Below, piece after piece: positions 53,315 through 61,095 of a DNA stretch of 64,000 bases (the first letter of the stretch is position 1; each line of letters starts with the position of its first letter). The notes under the pieces are model-generated. The model was not told the DNA's origin, ran no database searches, and saw nothing but the letters and a program-made list of their open reading frames with translations. The stretch spans positions 62,732 through 126,731 of the forward strand of contig NZ_VTHK01000025.1 in NCBI RefSeq assembly GCF_009765355.1, in the 5' to 3' direction. Position numbers and translations under genes: made by a program. The stretch comes from Amycolatopsis anabasis. GTDB lineage: Bacteria > Actinomycetota > Actinomycetes > Mycobacteriales > Pseudonocardiaceae.

Positions 53315-54660
53315 TGAGCGGGCGGTCGTGGTGGCTGCGCCGCTCGCTGCGCTTCCGGGTCGCGCTCAAGACCGCCGCGGTCACGCTGGTGTTCCTGCTC
53401 GGGCTCGCCCTGCTGGCGAGCCGGGGCCTCGGCCCGCTGCTGATCCGGTCCGTCGACGGGGAACTCGCCGACGCCCTCGGCCCGGCCGGCGCGCAGGTCG
53501 CGGCCGGTCACCCGCCCAATCCGGCGTCCGGGGTCACCGTGCGCGTCCTGGACATCGCGGGCACGCCGGTGGACGGCCTGCCGCCCGCGGACCTGAACCC
53601 GGGGGACATCCGGGCGCTCAAGGCGGGCGAGCCGGTGCGCACCGGGTCGCCCGGGGATACCGGCGCGCGCTGGCGCTGGCTCGGCTCGGTGGTGTCCGCC
53701 CCGGACGGCGCCCAGCGGCTGGTCGTCGCCGGGGCCGGGCTGGTCGGGTTCACCGCCGCGGTCGAGGGCGGTTCGCACTGGCTCTTCTGGGTCGCCTCGG
53801 CGGGCGCCGCGCTGGCCGCGCTCGCGACCTGGCTGGTGGTGGGCTCGGCGCTGCGCCCGGTGGGGCGGATGCGCCGGTCGGTGCGGGAACTGCCGCCGGG
53901 TGAACGGCTGCCGCTGCCCGGGGCGCGCGACGAACTCCGCGCGTTGGCCGAGGATTTCAACGTGCTGCTGGCCCGGCAGGAGGAGATCAGCGAACGGCTG
54001 CGCCGGTTCACCGGGGACGCCGCGCACGAGCTGCGCTCGCCGGTCGCGTCGATCCGGGTCCAGGCCGAGGTCGCGGTCGCCAATCCGGATCCCGAACTCG
54101 CCCAGGAGACGCTCGCGGACATCCTGGCCGAGGCCGAACGCCTGTCCGCCCTGCTCGACGGACTGCTCGGCCTCGCCCGCTCGGACGCGGGCGAACTGCC
54201 GCCCGCGGAACCGGTCGAACTGGTCTCCGAGGCCCGCGCCGCGGTCGCCCGGCTCCCGGCCGGCGCGCCCCCGGCCCGGGTGACCGGCGCGGTCGCGCAG
54301 ACCTGGGCGTATGCCGCGCCCGCCGAGGTCGAGCTGGTGCTGAACAACCTGCTGCGCAACGCCTGCCGGTACGCGAACGGGCAGATCGTGGTGTCCGTGC
54401 TCGCCGCGCGGTCCACCGTGCGCGTGGTGGTCGACGACGACGGCCCGGGTATCGCGCCGGAGCACCGGGACAAGGTGTTCGACCGCTTCTACCGGGTGTC
54501 CGACGACCGGGCGCGCTCGTCGGGCGGCACCGGGCTCGGGCTGGCGATGGTCGCCGAGGCCGTCCGCCGCCGGGGCGGCCGGGTCACCGTCGGCGAGTCC
54601 CCGGAAGGCGGCGCCCGCTTCCAGGTCGTCTGGCGCTCGGCGGGTACGTTGCCCGGGTGA
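53314..54660 (+). CDS. Sensor histidine kinase
   Basis: 448-aa membrane kinase. TM1 ([20 protein letters not shown]) is near 20-40, an extracellular sensor of about 120 residues follows, TM2 ([23 protein letters not shown]) is near 165-185, then HAMP ([42 protein letters not shown]). HisKA has phospho-His in [24 protein letters not shown], and HATPase has N box [13 protein letters not shown]1 [22 protein letters not shown] and G2 [13 protein letters not shown] 53314 overlaps the regulator stop by one base (GTG 53311 is an alternative). It is coupled to the next gene by GTGA. The sensed signal is unknown; envelope stress is likely from the divergent LolA-ABC operon. Confidence 0.95.
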   Translation: MSGRSWWLRRSLRFRVALKTAAVTLVFLLGLALLASRGLGPLLIRSVDGELADALGPAGAQVAAGHPPNPASGVTVRVLDIAGTPVDGLPPADLNPGDIRALKAGEPVRTGSPGDTGARWRWLGSVVSAPDGAQRLVVAGAGLVGFTAAVEGGSHWLFWVASAGAALAALATWLVVGSALRPVGRMRRSVRELPPGERLPLPGARDELRALAEDFNVLLARQEEISERLRRFTGDAAHELRSPVASIRVQAEVAVANPDPELAQETLADILAEAERLSALLDGLLGLARSDAGELPPAEPVELVSEARAAVARLPAGAPPARVTGAVAQTWAYAAPAEVELVLNNLLRNACRYANGQIVVSVLAARSTVRVVVDDDGPGIAPEHRDKVFDRFYRVSDDRARSSGGTGLGLAMVAEAVRRRGGRVTVGESPEGGARFQVVWRSAGTLPG

Positions 54661-55043
54661 CCGTGATCGTGGGGGCGGCGATCGTGCGCGAGGGCGCCCT
54701 GCTCGCCCAGCAGCGCGCCTGGCCCGACGACGCCGCCGGGCGCTGGGAACTGCCCGGCGGGCGGGTCGAACCGGAAGAGTCCGAAGTGGACGCACTGCGC
54801 CGGGAATGCGCCGAGGAACTCGACGTCGACGTGCTCGTCGGCGACCGGGTCGGCCCGGATGTCGCGCTGCCCGGCGGCAAGGTGCTCCGGATCTTCGCGG
54901 CCGAGCTGAAAAGCGGCGAACCGCGTGCGGTGGAGCACCGCGCGGTGCGCTGGCTCGCCGCCGGGCAACTCGGCGAGGTCGACTGGCTGCCCGCCGACCG
55001 CGAACTCCTGCCCGAGCTCGCGAATCTCCTGGCACGTCCGTGA
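54657..55043 (+). CDS. MutT-like NUDIX pyrophosphatase
   Basis: 128 aa. NUDIX box [23 protein letters not shown] after RWELPGG, matching GX5EX7REUXEEXGU with Asp in the G position before U. The opening [33 protein letters not shown] resembles 8-oxo-dGTPases and CTP pyrophosphatases. The start GTG 54657 overlaps the kinase stop (GTGA). Its coupling to a two-component system is probably fortuitous. It ends in a 15-bp hairpin shared with convergent trpS. Confidence 0.9.
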   Translation: MTVIVGAAIVREGALLAQQRAWPDDAAGRWELPGGRVEPEESEVDALRRECAEELDVDVLVGDRVGPDVALPGGKVLRIFAAELKSGEPRAVEHRAVRWLAAGQLGEVDWLPADRELLPELANLLARP

Positions 55044-55074
55044 CCCGAAAGCGCGCGCACTTTCGGGTCACGGA
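55037..55074. terminator. Bidirectional terminator between mutT-like gene and trpS
   Basis: 15-bp perfect stem (55037-55051 and 55060-55074; TCCGTGACCCGAAAG and its complement) with loop CGCGCGCA. The stop codon of the mutT-like gene is in the left arm, and the trpS stop is 12 bases beyond the right arm. Confidence 0.75.
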
Positions 55075-55085
55075 GTCGCGGCCGG

Positions 55086-56051
55086 TCAACCCGCGCCGAT
55101 GAGGCGTAGCGCGCTCTGCAGCCGGTGTTCCCCCCGTTCGGCCGCCCGCGCCGCGCCCGCCTTGCGCACCCGGTCCAGTTCGGCCGGGTCCGCGAGCAGC
55201 GCGTTCGCCCCCTCCCGGACCGGCCGCAGGAGTTCGATGACCGCGTCGGCCACGGCGTCCTTGAGCTCGCCGTAGGACGTGTGCCGCCGCGCCACCTCCT
55301 CCGGCCGCGCTCCCGTGCACGCGGCCAGGATCTCCAGCAGGTTGGCCAGCCCGGGCCGGTCCTCCGGCCGGTACTCCAGCGTGCTCTGCCCGTCGGTGAC
55401 CGCGCGCCGGACCTTGCGCCGGATCAGTTCCGGCTCGTCCAGCACGAACACCACACCCGCCGAGTCCCGGGTCGACTTGGACATCTTCCGCGCCGGATCG
55501 GCCAGATCCCGGATGCGCGCACCGGTCGGCGGCAGCACCGCCCGCGGCACGGTGAACACCTCGCCGTAGGTGCCGTTGAACCGCCGGGCCAGCGCGCGCG
55601 CCAGTTCGACGTGCTGGCGCTGGTCGTCGCCGACCGGCACCTCGTCGGCGCCCTGCAGCAGGATGTCCGCGGCCATCAGCACCGGGTAGGTGAGCAGGCT
55701 CAGCCGCACCCCGGCCTGGCCCTTGGACTTCTCCTTGAACTGGATCATCCGCGCGGCCTCGCCGAAGCTCGCCGTGCACTCCAGGACCCAGGTGAGCGCG
55801 CCCAGTTCACGGGCGAGATCGGACTGCACGAAGATCCGCTCGGCCGGGATCCCGGCCGCGATCAGCACGGCCAGCTGCTCACCGGCCAGCGCCCGCAGCT
55901 TCGCCGGGTTGTGCGTGGTGGTCATCGCGTGCAGATCGGAGACGAAGTACAGGTCGTCTTCGCCGCCTTCGGCCACCCAGCGCTGGAGGGCGCCCAGGTA
56001 GTTGCCGATGTGCACGTGGCCGGACGGAGTGATTCCGGAGAGTCTGCTCAT
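55086..56051 (-). CDS. trpS: Tryptophan--tRNA ligase
   Basis: 321-aa class I aminoacyl-tRNA synthetase. ATP site: LSGITPSGHVHIGNYLGALQRW (HIGH-type HVHIG). Trp-pocket region: LYFVSDLHAMTT. KMSKS loop: ARKMSKSTRDSAGVVFVLDEPELIRRKVRRAVTDGQ. ATG 56051 fits the family. GGGAAGGCG precedes it. In this phylum two TrpRS forms exist; this shorter one is of the type that can be inducible by Trp shortage. It is controlled by an attenuator directly upstream (leader peptide with Trp-Trp and alternative hairpins). Confidence 0.96.
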   Translation of the reverse strand: MSRLSGITPSGHVHIGNYLGALQRWVAEGGEDDLYFVSDLHAMTTTHNPAKLRALAGEQLAVLIAAGIPAERIFVQSDLARELGALTWVLECTASFGEAARMIQFKEKSKGQAGVRLSLLTYPVLMAADILLQGADEVPVGDDQRQHVELARALARRFNGTYGEVFTVPRAVLPPTGARIRDLADPARKMSKSTRDSAGVVFVLDEPELIRRKVRRAVTDGQSTLEYRPEDRPGLANLLEILAACTGARPEEVARRHTSYGELKDAVADAVIELLRPVREGANALLADPAELDRVRKAGAARAAERGEHRLQSALRLIGAG

Positions 56052-56102
56052 TTCGCCTTCCCATGGGTCGCGCCGCCCGGCGAGAAGGCCCCGGAAACGA
56101 AG

Positions 56103-56126
56103 CAGGCCGCCCACCGGGGCGGCCTG
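56103..56126 (-). terminator. Attenuator terminator hairpin of trpS
   Basis: CAGGCCGCCC-ACCG-GGGCGGCCTG on the plus strand; transcribed from the minus strand it forms a 10-bp stem followed by CTTCGTTT. It lies between the leader peptide and trpS. The 5' arm of the RNA carries GCCGCCC, which can alternatively pair with GGGCGGC inside the leader peptide region. Confidence 0.8.
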
Positions 56127-56134
56127 TTGTGCTG

Positions 56135-56194
56135 TCAGCGCACGGTCGAGGAGCCGCCCGAGGGCGGCCACCACTGTCCGGTGCGCGTTCGCAT
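56135..56194 (-). CDS. trpS leader peptide with tandem Trp codons
   Basis: 19-residue ORF reading M-R-T-R-T-G-Q-W-W-P-P-S-G-G-S-S-T-V-R, with two adjacent Trp codons at positions 8-9. ATG 56194 lies 7 bases after a TACACT -10, so it is leaderless. The codons just after Trp-Trp form a hairpin GCCGCCC-TC-GGGCGGC (56153-56168). A ribosome stalled at Trp-Trp would open it and free GGGCGGC to pair with the GCCGCCC arm of the terminator, allowing trpS transcription. With charged tRNA-Trp plentiful the terminator forms. This is classical attenuation, known for Trp genes and trpS in other actinobacteria. Confidence 0.82.
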   Translation of the reverse strand: MRTRTGQWWPPSGGSSTVR

Positions 56195-56201
56195 GCCATC
56201 C

Positions 56202-56229
56202 AGTGTAGCGGCCGGTACAAGCGTGCCAA
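56202..56229 (-). promoter_or_regulatory. Promoter of trpS leader
   Basis: Minus strand TTGGCA (56224-56229) and TACACT (56202-56207) with a 16-base spacer, a good sigma-A type promoter. Seven bases after the -10 lies the leader peptide ATG, so transcription begins at the start codon. Confidence 0.65.
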
Positions 56230-56388
56230 TTTCGACCGGCAGGTTCACCGAAAAGCAAAGGAATTCACCGGAAAGAGCAAAACGAAAGAGAGCACTCCTC
56301 GCATTCCGGGCGGGCCGCGTCAATACTGCGCATCGACACGCCCGGTTAACATGGTTCACCGCCCGCTCCCGGAGTTACCTTTCTTGGC

Positions 56389-56694
56389 ATGTATGTCGTA
56401 CTGGTGAACTACACCGCTCCGCTGGAAGAAGTCGACTACGTGCTGCCGGACCACGTCGAATGGCTGGCCAAACAATACGATCATGGCTATTTCCTGGCGT
56501 CCGGGCGCAGGGTGCCGCGGGACGGCGGTGTGATCATCGCCCGGCCGATGCTGCGCGGAAAACTGGACGCCATCCTGGCCACCGATCCGTTCGCGATCAA
56601 ACATATGGCGAAATACGAGGTGATCGAGTTCTCGCCGACCAGGACCGCGCCCGAACTGCGCATGATCAACGAGGCCGTCGCCCACGCCGGCTAG
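56389..56694 (+). CDS. YciI-family protein
   Basis: 101-aa small ferredoxin-like alpha-beta domain. The opening MYVVLVNYTAPLEEVDYVLPDHVEWLAKQYDHGYFLASGRRVPRDGGVIIARP has the YciI pattern with the conserved His (DHVEWL) and Gly-Phe-Leu-Ala-Ser-Gly. AHM/DPF in TDPFAIKHMAKYEVIEF matches the C-terminal helix-strand. Members may be dehydrochlorinase-like or sensor domains; most are unassigned. Its stop is in CTAG, shared with the convergent 54-aa gene. Confidence 0.92.
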   Translation: MYVVLVNYTAPLEEVDYVLPDHVEWLAKQYDHGYFLASGRRVPRDGGVIIARPMLRGKLDAILATDPFAIKHMAKYEVIEFSPTRTAPELRMINEAVAHAG

Positions 56695-56855
56695 GCGGCC
56701 TTGGCGAACTCCGCCTTCGCCTTCTTGAGGGCGAGCACCGGGCACTTCTTGCAGCGAGGCTTGGACCGGCAGCACTTCTTCTTGACCTTGCCGGCCTTCA
56801 TCAGCTTGCGGACCCTCGCCCGGGGGTCCGCGGCCTTGCTGTCCTTCTTTCCCAC
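56691..56855 (-). CDS. Cys/Lys-rich 54-aa protein behind an iron box
   Basis: Short basic protein VGKKDSKAADPRARVRKLMK followed by AGKVKKKCCRSKPRCKKCPV and LALKKAKAEFAKAA. It has a CC-x5-C-x2-C cluster among many Lys. GTG 56855 has GGAG 7 bases upstream. Conserved tiny proteins with this CC..PRCxxCP core are common in actinobacteria. The Cys spacing suggests a zinc or iron site, and the basic charge suggests RNA or DNA contact. A perfect GGTTAGG-TGAG-CCTAACC iron box lies 34 bases upstream, so expression is predicted to rise under iron limitation. The stop is shared with yciI in the palindrome CTAG. Confidence 0.75.
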   Translation of the reverse strand: MGKKDSKAADPRARVRKLMKAGKVKKKCCRSKPRCKKCPVLALKKAKAEFAKAA

Positions 56856-56888
56856 ACCACGCTCCAGTGAATCGCTCGCGGCGTCTCA

Positions 56889-56909
56889 GGTTAGGTGAGC
56901 CTAACCGGT
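56889..56909 (-). promoter_or_regulatory. DtxR/IdeR-type iron box of the 54-aa protein gene
   Basis: GGTTAGG-TGAG-CCTAACC (56889-56906) is a perfect inverted repeat. The 19-mer from 56891 matches the IdeR consensus at 14 of 19 positions. It is 34 bases upstream of GTG 56855 on the minus strand and about 150 bases upstream of typA on the plus strand. Confidence 0.72.
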
Positions 56910-57054
56910 TTCCGGGCGTGGTGCTGCTCACAATCGCGTGAAATGTATCCTGGAACAGTCCGCGTGTGGCCAGAGTCGGCCACGGTGCACCTCGCTCGCC
57001 GGGCGAGCGGTGCCGCGGGCGCCACCAGCCCTTCGGAGTTTCAGGAGCCCACGC

Positions 57055-58989
57055 GTGCCCGCAGCCAGTGTCACCGCCTCACGCACCGAAGGCGCGGCGT
57101 CCGGTAAGACGCGGCCCGACCTGCGCAACATCGCCATCGTGGCACACGTCGACCACGGCAAGACCACCCTGGTCGACGCCATGCTCCGCCAGTCCGGCGC
57201 GTTCGCCGAACGCGCCGAGGTGGTGGACCGGGTGATGGACTCCGGCGAGCTGGAGCGCGAAAAGGGCATCACCATCCTGGCGAAGAACACCGCCATCCGG
57301 CGCCAGACCCCCGACGGCCCGGTGACGATCAACGTCATCGACACCCCCGGGCACGCCGACTTCGGCGGCGAGGTCGAGCGTGGACTGTCCATGGTGGACG
57401 GTGTGGTGCTGCTGGTGGACGCCAGCGAGGGCCCGCTGCCGCAGACCCGGTTCGTGCTGCGCAAGACCCTGGAGGCCGGGCTGCCGGTGGTCCTGGTGGT
57501 CAACAAGGTCGACCGGCCGGACGCGCGGATCGCCGAGGTCGTCGACGAGACCCACGATCTGCTGCTGGACCTGGCCGGGGACATCGAGGACGCCGATCTG
57601 GACGCGGTCCTCGACCTGCCGGTCGTCTACGCCAGCGCCCGCGCCGGGAAGGCGAGCCTGGAGCGCCCCGCGGACGGCGGCCTGCCGGACAGCGACAACC
57701 TCGACCCGCTGTTCGAGACCCTGCTCTCGCACGTGCCCGCCCCGGCCGCCGATCCGGACGGCCCGCTGCGCGCGCTGGTCACCAACCTCGACGCGTCCAA
57801 CTTCCTCGGCCGGATCGCGCTGATCCGCATCCACTCCGGCAAGCTGCGCAAGGGCCAGACCGTGGCCTGGCTGCGCGAGGACTCCTCGATCCAGTCGGTC
57901 CGGATCTCCGAGCTGCTGATCACCGAGGCGCTCACCCGCGTCCCGGCGCAGGAGGCGAGCGCGGGCGATCTGGTCGCCATCGCGGGCATCCCGGACATCA
58001 CCATCGGCGACACGCTCGCCGACCCGGAGAACCCCGAGGCGCTGCCGCGGATCACCGTGGACGAACCGGCCATCTCGATGACCATCGGCGTCAACACCTC
58101 GCCGCTGGCCGGCCGCAACGGCGGCGACAAGGTCACCGCGCGGCTGGTCAAGGCCCGCCTGGACGCGGAGCTGGTCGGCAACGTCAGCATCCGCGTGCTG
58201 CCCACCGAGCGCCCGGACACCTGGGAGGTCCAGGGCCGGGGCGAGCTCGCGCTGGCGATCCTGGTCGAGCAGATGCGCCGCGAGGGCTTCGAGCTGACCG
58301 TCGGCAAGCCGCAGGTGGTCACCAAGACGATCGACGGCAAGCTGCACGAGCCGTTCGAGCGCCTGACCATCGACGCCCCCGAGGAGCACCTCGGCGGGAT
58401 CACCCAGCTGCTCGCCGCCCGCAAGGGCCGGATGGAGCACATGGGCGGGCACGGCACCGGCCGGATCAAACTGGACTACGTGCTCCCGGCGCGCGGCCTG
58501 ATCGGCTTCCGCACCGACTTCCTCACCGAGACCCGCGGCACCGGTATCGCGAACCACGTGTTCGAGGGCTACTTCCCGTGGGCCGGTGAGATCCGCACCC
58601 GGCACAGCGGTTCGCTGGTCGCCGACCGGTCGGGCCCGATCACCGCGTACGCGATGATCCAGCTCGCCGACCGCGGCACGTTCTTCGTGGAGCCGGGCGC
58701 CGAGGTGTACGAGGGCATGGTCGTCGGGGAGAACCCGCGGGCCGAGGACCTCGACATCAACATCACCAAGGAGAAGAAGCTCACCAACATGCGTTCGTCC
58801 ACCGGGGACGAGCTCGAGCGCCTCGCCCGCCCGCGCAAGCTGGGCCTGGAGGAGGCGCTGGAGTTCTGCGCGGTCGACGAATGCGTCGAGGTCGCCCCCG
58901 AGGTGGTCCGGGTCCGCAAGGTCACCCTCGACCTCACGCAGCGCGCGAAGGAGCGGTCGCGCGCGAAGAGCCGCGACAACAACGCCTGA
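57055..58989 (+). CDS. typA: Translational GTPase TypA/BipA
   Basis: 644-aa ribosome-associated GTPase, elongation-factor-like, involved in stress adaptation and 50S assembly. G domain: G1 [15 protein letters not shown] about residue 28, G2 [14 protein letters not shown]3 [38 protein letters not shown]4 [12 protein letters not shown]5 ASARAG. Domains II, III and V follow, and the BipA-specific C-terminus includes [40 protein letters not shown] 57055 is used because AGGAG lies 8 bases upstream and the family begins close by. The frame is open from 56938 but unlike it. Followed by lpqW as in M. tuberculosis. Confidence 0.96.
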   Translation: MPAASVTASRTEGAASGKTRPDLRNIAIVAHVDHGKTTLVDAMLRQSGAFAERAEVVDRVMDSGELEREKGITILAKNTAIRRQTPDGPVTINVIDTPGHADFGGEVERGLSMVDGVVLLVDASEGPLPQTRFVLRKTLEAGLPVVLVVNKVDRPDARIAEVVDETHDLLLDLAGDIEDADLDAVLDLPVVYASARAGKASLERPADGGLPDSDNLDPLFETLLSHVPAPAADPDGPLRALVTNLDASNFLGRIALIRIHSGKLRKGQTVAWLREDSSIQSVRISELLITEALTRVPAQEASAGDLVAIAGIPDITIGDTLADPENPEALPRITVDEPAISMTIGVNTSPLAGRNGGDKVTARLVKARLDAELVGNVSIRVLPTERPDTWEVQGRGELALAILVEQMRREGFELTVGKPQVVTKTIDGKLHEPFERLTIDAPEEHLGGITQLLAARKGRMEHMGGHGTGRIKLDYVLPARGLIGFRTDFLTETRGTGIANHVFEGYFPWAGEIRTRHSGSLVADRSGPITAYAMIQLADRGTFFVEPGAEVYEGMVVGENPRAEDLDINITKEKKLTNMRSSTGDELERLARPRKLGLEEALEFCAVDECVEVAPEVVRVRKVTLDLTQRAKERSRAKSRDNNA

Positions 58990-59012
58990 TCTCCGCGATC
59001 GACGGAACCGGA

Positions 59013-59056
59013 CACCGGGTCGGGACGTCTGCCGAACGGCGGTACCCGATCCGGTG
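59013..59056 (+). terminator. Hairpin after typA
   Basis: Arms CACCGGGTCGGG (59013-59024) and CCCGATCCGGTG (59045-59056) form 12 pairs including one G-T, with a 20-base loop. It lies 23 bases after the typA stop. Confidence 0.5.
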
Positions 59057-59148
59057 ATCGCTGTCCGCCACCGGTCTGGCAATCTCGGTGACGCGGCGAC
59101 AGACCGCGTGGCACCATGGCGGACCCAGTGGGAAACGGGGGAGGCAAC

Positions 59149-60885
59149 GTGCGGAAGAAGACGACGGCTCTACTCCTGGTAGTCGTCTCCGCGTTCGCCG
59201 CCGGATGCTCCAACACCCCGCCCCCGCCGGTCGTTTCGTCCCCGGTCGCGCAGTCCTCGACCAGTCCGGCGAAGAACGTCTCGCAGATCGTGGTGGGCGT
59301 GGACGACATCGCCGGCGGCTACAACCCGCACAACCTGGCCGATTCCTCCACGGTCACCGCCGCGCTCGCCCAGCTGCTGCTGCCTTCGGTGTTCCGGAAG
59401 AAGGACGACGGCACGCCCGAACTGGACCGGAACCTGATGCGGTCCGCCCAGGTCGTCTCCGAGCAGCCGTTCACCGTGGCCTACGAGATCCGCCCGGACG
59501 CGTCCTGGTCCGACGGCGCGCCGATCGCCGTGGAGGACTTCGTCTACCTCCGCGACGCCATGCGCGATCAACCCGGCGTGGTGCAGCCCGCGGGCTACCG
59601 TCTGATCTCCGACATCCGGCCCGGTGAGGGTGGCAAACGGGTCGAAGTCGTCTTCGCCAAGCCCTATCCGGCGTGGCAGTCGCTGTTCACCAACCTGCTG
59701 CCGCAGCACCTGCTCAAGGACGCCCCGGGTGGCTGGCAGCAGGCGCTCGAAGGCAGTTTCCCGGCGGTCGCCGGGCCGTTCTCGATCAAGGTCCTGGACT
59801 CCGGCCGCGGCGAGATCATCCTGGAACGCAACGAGCGGTGGTGGGAGAAACCCGCCGCGGTGGACCGGATCGTGCTGCGCCGCATCGATCAGGCGGGGAT
59901 GGCCGCCGCGCTGCGCAGCGGCAACGACCAGTTCGCCATGGGGCGGACCGACGCGACCGCCCTGCGGCAGCTCGGCGAACTCGGCCCGGGCGTCCGCCTG
60001 CACACCGTCGCCGCCCCGAAGGTGGCCGATCTGCTGCTGCGGCCGGTCGGTGTGCTGGCCGACGCGCAGGTTCGTGCCGGGGTCGCCGCGCTGATCGACC
60101 GTTCGAAGCTCATCGACAAGGGCGTCGCGGGCGGGCCGTCCGCGACGCTGCGCGCGGACGCCCAGGTCCTGCCGCCCTCGGGAGTGCCCGGGTACGCGCC
60201 GACGATCCCGGCCGCCGGGGCGCCGGGGAAACCGGATCCGCAGAAGGCACAGGAACTGCTGACCGCCGCCGGGTACCGCCGGGAGGCCGGGGTCTGGCGC
60301 AAGGACGGTAAGTCGCTGTCCCTGGTCATCGCCTCGCCGGGGCAGCAGGAGCCGTACGCCGGGATGGCCAAGGAACTCACCACCCAGCTCGTCGCGGCCG
60401 GGATCGAGGTCCGCACGATCACCCCGCCGCCGCGGGAACTGTTCTCCACCCTGCTCGCCATGCCGGTGGGCGGCCCGGCGCAGCCGCTGGCCCAGGAGAA
60501 CGCGACCAGCGGGGTCGGCGTGGACATCGCGGTCGTGCCGCAACCGGTCGGCGGGGATCCGGCGACCGTGCTCGCGTCGACCTTCGGCTGCCGTCCCGGG
60601 CAGCAATCCGGCGATCAGGCCGCACCGGTCGTTCCGCCCAATTCGGCCGCCTTCTGTTCGCAAGCCCTGCAGCCGACGATCGATGCGGCGCTAACCGGGG
60701 CGACCCCGCTTCCTGAAGCGCTTTCCCAGCTGGAACCGGAATTGTGGCGGCAAAACGTCGTCGTCCCGTTGTTCCAGCTGGCCGACACCCTGGCCATCGG
60801 ATCGGGGGTATCCGGGGTGACACCCGGACCACCGCTGGTTGGGCCATTTGGGTCCGCCGTTAACTGGACTCGTGGCGCCAAGTAA
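59149..60885 (+). CDS. lpqW: LpqW-like substrate-binding-fold lipoprotein
   Basis: 578-aa lipoprotein: signal peptide KKTTALLLVVVSAFAAGCSNT with lipobox Cys near 21, then the SBP_bac_5 (peptide-binding) fold: GVDDIAGGYNPHNLADSSTVTAALAQLLLPSVF, YEIRPDASWSDGAPIAVEDFVYL, ERNERWWEKPAAVDRIVLRRI. In M. tuberculosis the gene after typA (Rv1165) is lpqW (Rv1166), whose product tunes PIM/lipoarabinomannan synthesis instead of transporting peptides. This gene has the same position and length class. GGGGGAGG precedes GTG 59149. No permease gene follows directly. A role in mannolipid synthesis is inferred by synteny only. Confidence 0.85.
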   Translation: MRKKTTALLLVVVSAFAAGCSNTPPPPVVSSPVAQSSTSPAKNVSQIVVGVDDIAGGYNPHNLADSSTVTAALAQLLLPSVFRKKDDGTPELDRNLMRSAQVVSEQPFTVAYEIRPDASWSDGAPIAVEDFVYLRDAMRDQPGVVQPAGYRLISDIRPGEGGKRVEVVFAKPYPAWQSLFTNLLPQHLLKDAPGGWQQALEGSFPAVAGPFSIKVLDSGRGEIILERNERWWEKPAAVDRIVLRRIDQAGMAAALRSGNDQFAMGRTDATALRQLGELGPGVRLHTVAAPKVADLLLRPVGVLADAQVRAGVAALIDRSKLIDKGVAGGPSATLRADAQVLPPSGVPGYAPTIPAAGAPGKPDPQKAQELLTAAGYRREAGVWRKDGKSLSLVIASPGQQEPYAGMAKELTTQLVAAGIEVRTITPPPRELFSTLLAMPVGGPAQPLAQENATSGVGVDIAVVPQPVGGDPATVLASTFGCRPGQQSGDQAAPVVPPNSAAFCSQALQPTIDAALTGATPLPEALSQLEPELWRQNVVVPLFQLADTLAIGSGVSGVTPGPPLVGPFGSAVNWTRGAK

Positions 60886-61095
60886 CCGAAGTATTTCCTG
60901 AAGCCACCTGGAAGTCACCCTTTGGTCACGATCGCACGGGAAGTGGTGACTCCGCGTGCTCTACCTTTCTAGCGTGCTCCCGCAGTGCGCCAATTGCGTG
61001 TCGCTTGGCGTGTCATAAGCTCCGGCCAACAATCCGGAGCGGTGTGGGCCCGGGTTCCGACTACCCACGGCCCAGTGCTAGGAGGGCACACCTAA
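60886..61095. promoter_or_regulatory. Leader and promoter region of the peptide ABC operon
   Basis: 210 bases without a gene. TACCTT at 60963-60968 and TAGCGT near 60971 are possible -10 elements. The leader of about 115 bases ends with the strong ribosome site AGGAGGG (61081-61087) before ATG 61096. No known riboswitch was recognised. Confidence 0.35.
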
